Assembly (NCBI RefSeq): GCF_001427025.1
Contig: NZ_LMGA01000001.1
Coordinates: forward strand, 2,204,221 to 2,268,220
Length of the DNA: 64,000 nucleotides
Source of the DNA: Mesorhizobium sp. Root554
GTDB lineage: Bacteria > Pseudomonadota > Alphaproteobacteria > Rhizobiales > Rhizobiaceae
Direction: 5' to 3'
Part shown: positions 37,578 through 46,487 of the stretch, in pieces
Position numbering within the stretch: the stretch's first letter is position 1
Layout: the number at the start of each line of letters is the position of its first letter
The notes under the pieces: model-generated
What the model was told of the DNA's origin: nothing
The model's input: the letters and a program-made list of their open reading frames with translations, nothing else
Database searches by the model: none
Translations under genes and position numbers: made by a program

Positions 37578-37873
37578 TATTTCCCCACCTTCGGCAATCT
37601 CGCCGGTTTCTTCTCGCCGGCCTTGTAGGTCATGACGAACCGGTCGGTGACGGTATCGCGCACGGCGTTGAAGAAGCGCGCGCAGCCATGGATATGCCGC
37701 CAGCGCTCATAAATGATGCCCTTGGGGTTCGAGCGGATGAAGAAGAACGCCTCGAAATCCTCGTCGCTTGTCGCGGTCATCTCCGACGAACGCACGACAT
37801 GTGCTTCGCCGGCGTTGCGGAACTCGAGTTCCGGGCGCTCTTCCTCGCAATAGGGACAGCGGATCAGGAGCAT
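37577..37873 (-). CDS. soxD: sarcosine oxidase subunit delta
   Basis: A 98-residue zinc-binding subunit with CPYCEEERPELEFRNAGEAH (residues 6-25) giving the Cys-x2-Cys and His ligands. It stabilises the tetramer. Its TAA shares a base with the ATG of soxA. It is separated from soxB by an extra membrane-protein gene, which is not the usual order. Confidence 0.93.
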   Translation of the reverse strand: MLLIRCPYCEEERPELEFRNAGEAHVVRSSEMTATSDEDFEAFFFIRSNPKGIIYERWRHIHGCARFFNAVRDTVTDRFVMTYKAGEKKPARLPKVGK

Positions 37874-37876
37874 GAA

Positions 37877-38236
37877 TCAACTCTTCCCGTCTGGTTCGAT
37901 ATAAAGGCCAAACGCTTTCGTGTTCCTGAGACCAACGCGTTCCATCCTTCGCTGCCAGCCTCGTGAATAATAGCCACCGATTTCCTTCTCGGGCTCCGCA
38001 GAATAGTCTTTGCGGAATCCCTCGGTGTTATGAATGGGATACTTCAGTGCCAGTGTTCCCGCCCATGGACCAATTCCCAAAACCACTAGTAGGAAGAATG
38101 CAGCGAACATGAAGACCCCTACTAGATGGTAGGCGAATTCAGAGCCGGTGTACTGATGCACCTGCGCGGCGAGCACGGTGAGTAGCGCTGCGCAGGCACC
38201 CATCATAAAAAATCGTCTGTTCGTTCTCTTCGTCAC
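37877..38236 (-). CDS. small membrane protein inserted in the sarcosine oxidase operon
   Basis: A 119-residue protein with two hydrophobic segments (FFMMGACAALLTVLAAQV and LVGVFMFAAFFLLVVLGIG) and a basic cytoplasmic tail (SRGWQRRMERVG). I do not recognise a family. The start is GTG at 38236, after soxB by nine bases; ATGs at 38206 and 38203 are alternatives. The stop is three bases before soxD. The stretch looks less GC-rich than its neighbours by eye. soxB and soxD are normally adjacent, so this may be a lineage-specific insertion that kept the operon intact. Confidence 0.6.
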   Translation of the reverse strand: MTKRTNRRFFMMGACAALLTVLAAQVHQYTGSEFAYHLVGVFMFAAFFLLVVLGIGPWAGTLALKYPIHNTEGFRKDYSAEPEKEIGGYYSRGWQRRMERVGLRNTKAFGLYIEPDGKS

Positions 38237-38245
38237 CGGACTTGC

Positions 38246-39499
38246 TCAGTGCGCCACGGCGGCGGCTGCCGCCTCGTCGATCAGCCGGCCGGTGCGGAAG
38301 CGTTCCAGCGTGAACGGTGCGTTGATCGGGTGCGGCTCGTCGCGCGCGATCGTGTGGGCGAAGACATGACCCGAACCCGGCGTCGCCTTGAAGCCGCCCG
38401 TGCCCCAGCCGCAATTGACGTAGAGCCCCTTCACCGGCGTCTTGGCCAGGATCGGCGAGCGGTCCGGCGTCACGTCGACGATGCCGCCCCACGAACGCAG
38501 CATCTTCATGCGCGTGAACATCGGGAACATCTCGCAGATGGCGTCAAGCGTGTGGTTGAGGATGTGCAGCCCGCCGGTCTGCGAATAGGAGATGTACTGG
38601 TCGGTGCCCGCCCCGATGACCAGTTCGCCCTTGTCCGACTGCGAGATATAGGCATGCACCGTGTTCGACATCACCACGCAGGGAAACACCGGCTTGACCG
38701 GCTCCGACACCAGCGCCTGCAGCGGATAGCTTTCCAGCGGCATCCTCACGCCAGCCATCTGCATGACGACGGATGAATGACCGGCAGCCACGACGCCGAC
38801 CTTCTTCGCTCCGATGAAGCCTCGGGAGGTCTCCACGCCCATCACGGAGCCATGGGCGGCGCGCCTGATGCCGGTCACCTCGCAGTTCTGGATGATGTCG
38901 ACGCCGCGCGCATTCGCCCCGCGCGCATACCCCCAGGCGACCGCGTCGTGCCGCGCCGTGCCGCCGCGCCGCTGCAGCGCCGCCCCCATCACCGGATAGC
39001 GCGCATCTTTCGAGATGTTGAGCGGCGGGCAGAACGCCTTGGCCTCTTCCGGCGTCAGCCATTCATTGTCGATGCAGTTGAGCCGGTTGGCGTGGATATG
39101 CCGCTTGAACACCTGGATGTCATGAATGTTGTGCGCCAGCATCATCACGCCGCGCGGCGAATACATGACATTGTAGTTCAGATCCTGCGACAGCCCGTCC
39201 CACAGCTTCACCGCATGATCGTAGATGCCGGCGGATTCATCATACAGGTAGTTGGAGCGGATGATGGTGGTGTTGCGGCCGGTGTTGCCCCCGCCGAGCC
39301 AACCCTTTTCCAGCACGGCGACATTGGTGATGCCGTGCTCCTTGGCCAGGTAATAAGCGGTGGCCAGCCCATGGCCGCCCGCGCCGACGATGATGACGTC
39401 GTATTCCTTCTTCGGCTCGGGCGAAGACCATTGCTGTTCCCAGCCCTTGTGGCCTCGCAAGGCTTCGCGGGCGATGGCGAATACCGAATATTTCTTCAC
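38246..39499 (-). CDS. soxB: sarcosine oxidase subunit beta
   Basis: A 417-residue flavoprotein subunit. The FAD-binding motif is [20 protein letters not shown] (residues about 33-52), and [14 protein letters not shown] and [20 protein letters not shown] agree with the family, which carries covalent FMN and non-covalent FAD at the sarcosine site. The start is set at a GTG at 39499 ([19 protein letters not shown]), the usual N-terminus. The longer frame upstream is read-through. It is the first sox gene. Confidence 0.93.
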   Translation of the reverse strand: MKKYSVFAIAREALRGHKGWEQQWSSPEPKKEYDVIIVGAGGHGLATAYYLAKEHGITNVAVLEKGWLGGGNTGRNTTIIRSNYLYDESAGIYDHAVKLWDGLSQDLNYNVMYSPRGVMMLAHNIHDIQVFKRHIHANRLNCIDNEWLTPEEAKAFCPPLNISKDARYPVMGAALQRRGGTARHDAVAWGYARGANARGVDIIQNCEVTGIRRAAHGSVMGVETSRGFIGAKKVGVVAAGHSSVVMQMAGVRMPLESYPLQALVSEPVKPVFPCVVMSNTVHAYISQSDKGELVIGAGTDQYISYSQTGGLHILNHTLDAICEMFPMFTRMKMLRSWGGIVDVTPDRSPILAKTPVKGLYVNCGWGTGGFKATPGSGHVFAHTIARDEPHPINAPFTLERFRTGRLIDEAAAAAVAH

Positions 39500-39624
39500 G
39501 TCCGGGGCCTCGGGCCTGAGTTCTCGGGGATGGCGGCGGGTCTCGCGCCCTCTAGCCGCCCTTCCTGCTGCGAGGTCTATCACTAGCGAAACAGCCGGGC
39601 CACCCTTGCGCTGTTTGCGACGTG

Positions 39625-40437
39625 TCACCGACGTTTTGCAGCTTTGGGCTGGGGTACGAAGTCAACCCTGGAGGCAAACGACGTATTTATACCGGTCAGA
39701 ACCCCTCTTCTTGCGCTTTCAGCGATTCTTACCAAGTCAGGATCGGCGGATTGCGACAAAAAATCTACATGCTCCAATAGCAGCACACATCTCGGTCTAA
39801 CCGCCATACCGGCTCCAAAACGGCGAAGAATGGGGTCATCATTCTGGATCAGACTCCGGATAGTTTTTCGATCCATGTCCAACCGAAATTGATTTCGAAT
39901 GACAGCGAATGCCGACTTTGGACACAGTATGGCGGCATGTTTGACGGCCAATTCCAGCTGCCAGGACGCCGCTAACGAAATAAAGCCAACCGTCTTCCAG
40001 CGAACACCGTGCCAATCATCATCAAGACACAACAACACACGACCAAGAACCTCGCCGTCTTTCCCGGTTGTACATTGCTGAATTGCCTCGATGGCATCGA
40101 AGCGTATACGGGTTTCGCTGCTCTCCAGCAGTGCCGCGATCTCCCGGAGCATCGGTTGAAGCTCGTGCCAAAAGAAAGTCGCGATGAAAGCCGCGCTTCC
40201 CTGCGTGTGCACATTCGAAGACGTTAGAAGCGGCCTGAGACTTTCAATCGGGAAGCCCCTTTTGAACTCCGAGAGAAGGTCGTTTGATAGCTCGCCGTCA
40301 CCCTGAAAGTCAGGGTCCAGCATAACCGAAATCATGTCTTGGGGGGTCATTGGACAGGGTGGCGTTTCCACCCGCAAGTTTTGAACAAATCGCTGATACC
40401 TCGCCGCCCGATAGGCGTCAACGGTTCGCCTCAACAC
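39625..40437 (-). CDS. HEAT-repeat-like protein of unknown function
   Basis: A 270-residue protein whose middle (residues about 60-200) reads as successive amphipathic helix pairs typical of HEAT-like repeats ([40 protein letters not shown]). No catalytic motif is seen. GTG at 40437 or ATG at 40350 are possible starts. Base composition is visibly lower in GC than the neighbours, and the gene sits between the sox operon and a broken glycosidase gene, so it may have been acquired. An immunity-type or scaffold role is only a guess. Confidence 0.55.
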   Translation of the reverse strand: MLRRTVDAYRAARYQRFVQNLRVETPPCPMTPQDMISVMLDPDFQGDGELSNDLLSEFKRGFPIESLRPLLTSSNVHTQGSAAFIATFFWHELQPMLREIAALLESSETRIRFDAIEAIQQCTTGKDGEVLGRVLLCLDDDWHGVRWKTVGFISLAASWQLELAVKHAAILCPKSAFAVIRNQFRLDMDRKTIRSLIQNDDPILRRFGAGMAVRPRCVLLLEHVDFLSQSADPDLVRIAESARRGVLTGINTSFASRVDFVPQPKAAKRR

Positions 40438-40455
40438 CGAAGCGACCGCTGTGCA

Positions 40456-41644
40456 TCAGCCGGCTGGAACCAAACGCTTGCGGATTGGCTCGAACTGCGG
40501 CGTCGCCTTGCGCTTGACCGGGTCCGGCTTGCCGGCGTCGATAGCCTCCCGGTACTTCCAGTTCACCTTTTCGCTCCCGAGCTCGTAGTCCATGCCGTCC
40601 CAGCTGTCCTCGCGGAAGCTGTAGAACGCCCAGTGCGCCGCGCGCACATCGAGCGCCGTCAGCACACCTTCCAGATAGCGCGTGCAGAAAGGCTGGCGGC
40701 GCATGCAACCGAATTCTCCCGCCACCACCCGGCTGCGCGGCACGCCATGCGCTTCGGCCCATTGGAACGGCTGACCCACATAGGAGGCGACGCGCGCGGC
40801 ATCCCAGTTCTGCTCGCCGTCGCCATAAGGAACGCTGCCGGGATATTGGTAGGGCTTGGCGCGCTTGAAGTTCGGCGCGCCGATAGCCGCGTAAGGCTCG
40901 TACATATGGAATGAGTAAAGCACACGCTGGTCGGCGAGCGGCGCGGGCCAATAGGAAAATGCGTCGGCCGCCGCGTACCACCCCGCATCCGCCATCACCG
41001 GCGTCGTCGGATCGACCTCGCGATCGCCTTGATGACGGTTGCATAGAAGGCCGGCAGGTCGCCGCCGCCGCCTTTATTTGCTGCATACCATTCCTGCATT
41101 TCCCTGGCGTCGGCATGTTCGGCTAGGCCGTTGTTTTTCTCGGGCGCCGGCTCATTGACGATATTGTAGGCGGCGGCTGCCGGATGATCCTTGAGAGCGG
41201 TGGCGAGATCCCGCCAGAACGCGGCGGCCTCTTGCCAAAGGCCTTGTCCTGCCACAGGCGGCCATCGAATTTGTCGCCATTGTTCTGCGCCCAGCGCATA
41301 CCGGGCAAGGACAGCGGCGCGATGACCACCTTCAGCCCGGCTGCGTCGGCGCGGTCGAGCACAGTCTTCAGCGTCGCCAGATCCTTTGCAGCCAGACCGT
41401 CATAATGATCGGCGTCGCCGCGCAGGAAGTCGCGCCGCTCCGGCTTCCATTTGTCGTAGGACAAGCGCACCCAGCCGGCTCCGTAGCCGCGCAGTGCGTC
41501 GGAATAGGCCTTGTCCGGTGGTAACCGGTTGAAGCTGTTGCCGCCATGCTGCGGCGTATCCCAGAAGCGGATCAGGTCGGCAGCGCCGGCAGTCGCGGGA
41601 AAAAGAAGAACAAGGAGCAGAACGCGGCAAGACGCAAGGATCAC
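40456..41644 (-). pseudogene. GH5-type glycosidase broken by two frameshifts
   Basis: Three adjacent minus-strand frames together encode one secreted glycosidase of GH5 (cellulase) type. The first part has a signal-like stretch (VILASCRVLLLVLLFPATAG) and RFWDTPQHGGNSFNRLPPD. The second has the acid/base AAAAYNIVNEPAPEKN. The third has YSFHMYEPYAAIG and the nucleophile region VAGEFGCMRRQP. The frame is lost at about 41238 (DKAF-WQEAA needs one extra base) and at about 41021 (KAI-REVDPTTPVMAD needs one extra base). Both are apparent one-base deletions, so the gene is either a pseudogene or carries sequencing errors. The start may be GTG at 41644 or lie upstream at 41827. Confidence 0.75.
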
Positions 41645-41877
41645 CTGACGGGCTTCAAAAACGATGCGGCGAGTTGCATCCGGTGATTGGGGCGGAAGTT
41701 CGTCTTGGCGGCGCGGGCATGGATGGAGCGCAGCTTTTGTCACCGCGAATCGATTCAGCGATGGACACAATCTCCTGATTCTGCTATCAGCCGCGGCAAT
41801 TCGCGGTGGATACCGCTGCGGAGGCATGTGTCTATTGCCACTTGCCTGTTGAACAAAACCGAATGACAGGATTGCCC

Positions 41878-42138
41878 GTGCAGGTACTCGTCCGCGACAA
41901 CAATGTTGATCAGGCGCTCCGCGCGCTCAAGAAAAAGATGCAGCGCGAAGGCATCTTCCGTGAAATGAAGATGCGTGGCCACTACGAGAAGCCCTCGGAA
42001 AAGCGCGCCCGCGAAAAGGCCGAGGCTGTTCGCCGCGCCCGCAAGCTGGCCCGCAAGCGCGCCCAGCGCGAAGGCTTGCTGCCGATGACGCCGCGCCCGG
42101 CTCCCGCGGCTGCCGGCGCCGCCCGCCCGCCGCGCTGA
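41878..42138 (+). CDS. rpsU: 30S ribosomal protein S21
   Basis: An 86-residue S21 protein, a small-subunit protein needed for translation initiation. The sequence [20 protein letters not shown] and [20 protein letters not shown] is diagnostic. The Ala/Pro-rich tail is usual in rhizobia. The start is GTG at 41878 (MQVLVRDN), with AGGA eight bases upstream. A strong terminator follows. The 233 bases between the glycosidase start and this gene hold its promoter region. Confidence 0.95.
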   Translation: MQVLVRDNNVDQALRALKKKMQREGIFREMKMRGHYEKPSEKRAREKAEAVRRARKLARKRAQREGLLPMTPRPAPAAAGAARPPR

Positions 42139-42173
42139 TCACGTCAATTTTTCGTCCTTTTCGAAGGATACCC

Positions 42174-42209
42174 AAGGTGGCGCGATGCAGAATCGCCGCC
42201 ACCTTTTTG
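42174..42209 (+). terminator. terminator of rpsU
   Basis: AAGGTGGCG and CGCCACCTT pair with an inner CGAT/ATCG and a GCAGA loop, followed by TTTTTG. It lies 35 bases after the rpsU stop. Confidence 0.8.
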
Positions 42210-42283
42210 TTTGATGGGAATGACGGACGCGAGTCGGTAAGAGGGCCCGGCAGACGCGCAGCCGATATGAGGACAAGGCAGCG

Positions 42284-43129
42284 ATGAACGTTTTGACTGG
42301 AGACCACCGTCCCGCATGGCGCGGCCTTGCGCTGACGGCCGCCCTGTTGTCAGGTCTCGCGCTGGCCGGTTGCCAGACCGCGCCGACGGCCGGATTGGCC
42401 AATATCGACAAGGCGCAGGGGTCGACCGAAAACATTTCCTCCCTCTCGGCCGTCATCCAGCGCAATCCGCGCGACCCCGAGGCCTATAATGTCCGCGGCT
42501 CCGCCTATGGACGCAGCGGCCAGTACCAGGCGGCGTTGAAGGATTTCGATACCGCCGTCCAGCTCAACCCCAGCTTCTACCAGGCTTATTCGAACCGGGC
42601 CCTGATCTACCGCTTCATGGGCGATCAGCAGAAGGCTCTGGCCGACTACAACCGTTCGATCCAGATCAACGCCAGCTACGACGCAGCCTATATCGGCCGC
42701 GGCAATCTCTATCGCAAGGCGGGTCGCGTGCAGGACGCCTTCAACGACTTCCAGAAGGCAATCCAGCTCGATACCACCGATGCCCGCGCCTACCACAACC
42801 GCGGCCTGATCTATCAACAGCAGGGTCAGCACAAATTCGCCATCGAGGATTTCTCGACCGCCATCTCGCTGGCGCCCGATGCTTCCGAGCCGTACAACGG
42901 GCGTGGCCTGTCCTATCTCGCCACGAACGACGAGGACAATGCGTTCTCCGACTTCAACATGGCCATCAAGCTCGACGGCAAGAACGCCGAGGCCTGGGCC
43001 AACCAGGCGCTGATCTACGAGCGGCGCGGCGACAAGCCGAAAGCGGCCAAGGCCTACCGCGAAGCCGTGCGGCTGAACCCGAGCTATCAGCCCGCCAAGG
43101 ATGGCCTGGCGCGCGTCTCCAACTCCTAG
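42284..43129 (+). CDS. TPR-repeat lipoprotein
   Basis: A 281-residue lipoprotein. The lipobox LALAGC (residues 24-29) follows a signal peptide. The mature part consists of six tetratricopeptide repeats, each with the pattern A-Y-N-R-G-x-Y or similar (AYNVRGSAYGRSGQYQAAL; AYSNRALIYRFMGDQQKAL; AYIGRGNLYRKAGRVQDAF). It resembles NlpI-type proteins that scaffold periplasmic proteases or cell-wall enzymes (family knowledge). It stands alone, with no obvious operon partner. Confidence 0.9.
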   Translation: MNVLTGDHRPAWRGLALTAALLSGLALAGCQTAPTAGLANIDKAQGSTENISSLSAVIQRNPRDPEAYNVRGSAYGRSGQYQAALKDFDTAVQLNPSFYQAYSNRALIYRFMGDQQKALADYNRSIQINASYDAAYIGRGNLYRKAGRVQDAFNDFQKAIQLDTTDARAYHNRGLIYQQQGQHKFAIEDFSTAISLAPDASEPYNGRGLSYLATNDEDNAFSDFNMAIKLDGKNAEAWANQALIYERRGDKPKAAKAYREAVRLNPSYQPAKDGLARVSNS

Positions 43130-43317
43130 CTCGTGAACTCATAAAATCTGGTCGAAACGATGTGGGCCGTCCGGCCCAAATCGCCGAAATGTGGCGTGGC
43201 GCATCTGCCACGCCGGGCACCGATCTTTAACGATGCCTTTATCCCGCCAAGGTTTGCGCGGAACGGTCCTCCGATTGCACCGTTGTTGAAACTGCATTGC
43301 AAGAAAGGACCTTTGAA

Positions 43318-43791
43318 ATGAAGAAACTCGCTCTGTCCGCCACTCTCGCCGCCCTGGCCTTCGCCACCGCTCCGGCGCACGCAGGCCGTGTCGAGCTCGG
43401 TGTCCTCGACTGCACCATCGAAGGTGGCATCGGCTATGTCATCGCCTCCCACAAGGGCGTGGACTGCATTTTCCGCCGCTCCAATGGCGGTCCGTCGGAA
43501 CGCTACACCGGCCTCATTTCCAAGCTCGGCGTCGATGTCGGCAAGACCCACCAGGGACAACTGACATGGGCTGTGTTTGCCCCGTCGCGTCACTATGACG
43601 AAGGCAATCTCGCCGGCAGCTACTACGGTGTGAATGCCGAAGCGTCCATCGTCACCGGCGGCGGCGCCAACCTGCTGCTCGGCGGCTTCCACAATTCGTA
43701 CAACCTTGAGCCCCTGAGCGTGCAGGCCCAGACAGGCCTCAATCTGGCGGTCGCGGTGACGTCGATCGACCTGATCCACTCGCTGAAATAA
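43318..43791 (+). CDS. DUF992 secreted protein (first copy)
   Basis: A 157-residue secreted protein. The signal peptide is MKKLALSATLAALAFATAPA, ending HAG. The mature part has the DUF992 pattern: ELGVLDCTIEGG, a second Cys, GLISKLGVDVGKT, the LAGSYYGVNAE turn and GANLLLGGFHNS, ending with LEPLSVQAQTGLNLAVAV. Function is unknown. A terminator follows at 43804-43836. The paralogue at 43925 lies directly downstream. Confidence 0.9.
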   Translation: MKKLALSATLAALAFATAPAHAGRVELGVLDCTIEGGIGYVIASHKGVDCIFRRSNGGPSERYTGLISKLGVDVGKTHQGQLTWAVFAPSRHYDEGNLAGSYYGVNAEASIVTGGGANLLLGGFHNSYNLEPLSVQAQTGLNLAVAVTSIDLIHSLK

Positions 43792-43803
43792 GCGCTTCCA
43801 AAA

Positions 43804-43838
43804 AAGGCCCGCCCCTCTCGAAGAGGCGGGCCTTTTTC
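43804..43838 (+). terminator. terminator between the two DUF992 genes
   Basis: AAGGCCCGC...GCGGGCCTT pair with an inner CTCT/AGAG, giving a 13-pair stem with a small bulge, then TTTTT. It separates the first DUF992 gene from the second. Confidence 0.85.
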
Positions 43839-43924
43839 CTTGTCAAACGGGTCCACCCGGCGGCGCATTGCTTCGGCGTAAAATTCCTCTAGCATTTGCA
43901 ACCGTCAGGGAGGGCGACATCCAG

Positions 43925-44407
43925 ATGCGCGCAGCATTTCTAGCCATCGGCCTTTGCGCCGTATTGGCCCTCGATTCTGCGCAAGCCCAGGATGGCGGGC
44001 TGGAACTGGGCGTACTCGACTGCGCCATAGGCGGCGGCACCGGATTTATCTTCGGCTCCAGCAAGGACCTTTCCTGCACCTTCACGCCGGCAAACACGAC
44101 CTTCGCGCCGGAGGCCTATTTCGGCGCCGTCAACAAATACGGACTGGATATCGGCCAGACGAAACAGACTGTCATGCAATGGATCGTGTTGGCGCCGATT
44201 GAAAATATCTATGCGCCCGGTGCATTGGCTGGAGACTATGTCGGCGCCAGCGCCGAAATCACCGCCGCGGTCGGCGCTGGAGCGAACCTTCTGGTCGGCG
44301 GCTTCAATCAGGCCTTCACCTTGCAGCCGCTCAGCGTCCAGACTCAGACCGGCTTCAATCTCGCGATCGGCGTCAGCCAGTTTCAGCTCCGCAGCACGTC
44401 CAACTGA
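43925..44407 (+). CDS. DUF992 secreted protein (second copy)
   Basis: A 160-residue secreted paralogue of the neighbouring gene. A signal peptide ends near AQA (residues 1-22). Shared features are LELGVLDCAIGGGTG, the second Cys in LSCTFTP, YGLDIGQTKQTV, LAGDYVGASAEIT, GANLLVGGF and LQPLSVQTQTGFNLAI. The core spacing between motifs is preserved, so this is a tandem duplication with divergence. It converges with the 81-residue gene at 44414, six bases away. Function unknown. Confidence 0.88.
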   Translation: MRAAFLAIGLCAVLALDSAQAQDGGLELGVLDCAIGGGTGFIFGSSKDLSCTFTPANTTFAPEAYFGAVNKYGLDIGQTKQTVMQWIVLAPIENIYAPGALAGDYVGASAEITAAVGAGANLLVGGFNQAFTLQPLSVQTQTGFNLAIGVSQFQLRSTSN

Positions 44408-44413
44408 ACGGCT

Positions 44414-44659
44414 TTACTGCTGGTCGATGATCTTTCGGTCCGACGGGTCGTTGCTGGAATTGCGAACAGGCTCCGGATTGCCCTTGAAGATACCGTTGCG
44501 CAGAACGTCGAATAATCCGGGACGGTCGTAGTTCGGCTCGCCATAGGCCTTTTGGCCGGCGATCGTCTTGTCGCCGAGGTGAATGGCTTCTTCCCCGGCG
44601 GCGAACGACGTGCCGGTAAGCGCGAGAAGCGCGGCGGCCGCAAGGACAAATTTTCGCAT
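44414..44659 (-). CDS. small secreted protein, GxxxxAGQ family (diverged)
   Basis: An 81-residue protein with signal peptide MRKFVLAAAALLALTGTSFA. The mature part has HLGDKTIAGQKAYGE, which aligns with the LGAPTLAGQ and IGEPTLAGQ motif of the small proteins encoded at 46239, 46846 and 47423, and it has an Asp/Gln-rich C-terminus (KIIDQQ). It is a diverged member of the same family. Function unknown. A GGAGATCAC site precedes the ATG. Confidence 0.75.
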   Translation of the reverse strand: MRKFVLAAAALLALTGTSFAAGEEAIHLGDKTIAGQKAYGEPNYDRPGLFDVLRNGIFKGNPEPVRNSSNDPSDRKIIDQQ

Positions 44660-44839
44660 TGTGATCTCCTGATCCGAAACCGTTCCGGTTCTTGTGACCC
44701 GAGAACGTGGCAAACACATGCCCATCGCACCACGACGACGGCCGATTGTTCCGCCAACCTCAAACAGAAATGGAGCACGGACGTCTCCCGGCCAGTGCCG
44801 CGCCTGCCTGTCTCGCTGAACACGCCGAGCCCGGGTGCC

Positions 44840-46072
44840 TTACACGGTGATGGTCTTCAGCCTTTCAGCGACAAGCGCCGCAAGGCGCGCCGCGACCTCG
44901 TCCTTGCTCATTTCCGGCCATTCTTCGACACCGGCCTTCGAGACGATCCGCACCCGGTTGCGATCGCCGCCCATGACGCCCCCCGTACCGATCCCGCTGT
45001 CATGCGAGACATCGTTGGCAACGATCAGGTCGGCGCCCTTCTTCCTGAGCTTGGCCTCGGCGTTCTTCTGCACATTCTGCGTTTCGGCTGCGAAGCCGAT
45101 GACCAGACGGGGCCGCTTCGCATGATGGCCCACAGTAGCCAGGATATCCGGGTTTTCGACCATCTGCAGCGGCGCCGGCCCTTCACCATGCACCTTCTTG
45201 ATCTTCTCCCCTGCCGAACTGGCGGCGCGCCAGTCGGCGACCGCCGCGACGAAAACGGCCGCGTCGGCCGGCAGCTGCGCTTCGACGGCCTCCAGCATCT
45301 CCTGCGCGCGCTCGACATGGATCGTTTTAACGCCGGACGGATCGGCGATTGCGACAGGCCCCGAGACCAGCCGCACATCGGCGCCCAGCCGGGCAAGCGC
45401 CGCCGCGATCGCGTGGCCCTGCCGGCCTGATGAACGGTTGGCGATATAGCGGACCGGATCGATCGGTTCGTGCGTCGGCCCGGAGGTGACGACGATCTTT
45501 GTGCCGGCGAGCGGCTTGGGCCCGTCTTGCAGCAGGCCCTCCGCTGCCGCGACGATCTCCAGCGGTTCGGCCATGCGGCCCTCGCCCGCCTCACCGCTTT
45601 CGGCCATTTCGCCCTTGGCAGGCCCGATGAAGTGAACACCGTCGCCCTTCAGCACGGAATGATTGCGCCGCGTCGCCGGGTGCGACCACATCTTTGGATT
45701 CATCGCCGGCGCCATCAGCACGGGCCTGTCAGTCGCGAGCAGCACGGCCGATGCCAGATCGTTGGCGAGGCCGCTGGCCAGCTTCGCCATCAAGTCTGCG
45801 GTTGCGGGCGCGACGACAATGATGTCGGCCTCTCGCGCCAGCCTGATATGGCCGATATCCTGCTCGTCCTGACGGTCGAAAAGATCGGTAAAGACGTGAT
45901 CCGCGCTCAGCGCGCCGACGGACAGCGGAGTGATGAATTCCTTCGCCGCCCTGGTCATGACGCAGCGCACCGAAGCACCCCGCTCGCGCAGCCGCCGGAT
46001 CAGATCCAGCGCCTTGTAGGCGGCGATGCCGCCACCGATGATGAGCAGGATGCGTTTGTCCGAAAGCGCCAT
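44840..46072 (-). CDS. coaBC: bifunctional phosphopantothenoylcysteine decarboxylase / phosphopantothenate-cysteine ligase
   Basis: A 410-residue enzyme for two steps of coenzyme A synthesis. The N-terminal flavoprotein decarboxylase (1-190) has ILLIIGGGIAAYKALDLIRR, VAPATADLMAKLASGLA and the substrate loop APAMNPKMWSHPAT. The C-terminal ligase has VVTSGPTHEPIDPVRYIANR and SSGRQGHAIA, then KGADLIVANDVSH. The ATG at 46072 fits the family start (MALSDKRILLI). It is separated from the small gene upstream by that gene's terminator. Confidence 0.95.
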   Translation of the reverse strand: MALSDKRILLIIGGGIAAYKALDLIRRLRERGASVRCVMTRAAKEFITPLSVGALSADHVFTDLFDRQDEQDIGHIRLAREADIIVVAPATADLMAKLASGLANDLASAVLLATDRPVLMAPAMNPKMWSHPATRRNHSVLKGDGVHFIGPAKGEMAESGEAGEGRMAEPLEIVAAAEGLLQDGPKPLAGTKIVVTSGPTHEPIDPVRYIANRSSGRQGHAIAAALARLGADVRLVSGPVAIADPSGVKTIHVERAQEMLEAVEAQLPADAAVFVAAVADWRAASSAGEKIKKVHGEGPAPLQMVENPDILATVGHHAKRPRLVIGFAAETQNVQKNAEAKLRKKGADLIVANDVSHDSGIGTGGVMGGDRNRVRIVSKAGVEEWPEMSKDEVAARLAALVAERLKTITV

Positions 46073-46183
46073 GCTGCGATCGATCCTGTGCGAAGCGTTC
46101 AAGCCGACAAGCCGGCCGCTTACGGTATGGAGGAAATCGAAGCCCTTGAAAAGCTTGGAAACAATCTGGGGTTAAGAGCAAAA

Positions 46184-46215
46184 ATTAAGGCGGGAGCCGA
46201 AGCTCCCGCCTTAAT
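46184..46215 (-). terminator. UUCG-loop terminator of the 82-residue secreted-protein gene
   Basis: Read on the minus strand, ATTAAGGCGGGAGC-TTCG-GCTCCCGCCTTAAT is followed by TTTTTGC. The cUUCGg tetraloop closes a 14-pair stem. It ends the transcript of the gene at 46239-46487. Confidence 0.9.
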
Positions 46216-46238
46216 GGATCAGTCCCTTTTCAGGAAGC

Positions 46239-46487
46239 TTAGTCCTGATTGTAGAAGGGATTGGCTTCCTGCTGCGACTGGACGCCGGTGCCGACAACGC
46301 GGTTGTGGTCGATATAGAGATCGCGGCGGACCGAGTTGGTCTGGAGCTTGTCGATACCGGCCTCAGCCTGGTTGACCTTCTGGCCGGCAAGCGTCGGCGC
46401 GCCCAGAACGTTGGAAGATTCACCGGCGGCAAAAGCAACGCCGTTCAGCGCAACAAGCGCAGCGATGGCAAGAGCAAACTTTTTCAT
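46239..46487 (-). CDS. small secreted protein, GxPxLAGQ family
   Basis: An 82-residue protein with signal peptide MKKFALAIAALVALNGVAFA. The mature part carries LGAPTLAGQKV, TNSVRRDLYIDHN and the end ANPFYNQD. It shares these features with the products at 46846 and 47423 (same signal, LAGQ motif, S-V-R-R-D and Q-D end with the latter). Role unknown; a periplasmic structural or stress role is conceivable. The ATG at 46487 follows AGGACGAAT. It is monocistronic, with its own terminator. Confidence 0.8.
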   Translation of the reverse strand: MKKFALAIAALVALNGVAFAAGESSNVLGAPTLAGQKVNQAEAGIDKLQTNSVRRDLYIDHNRVVGTGVQSQQEANPFYNQD

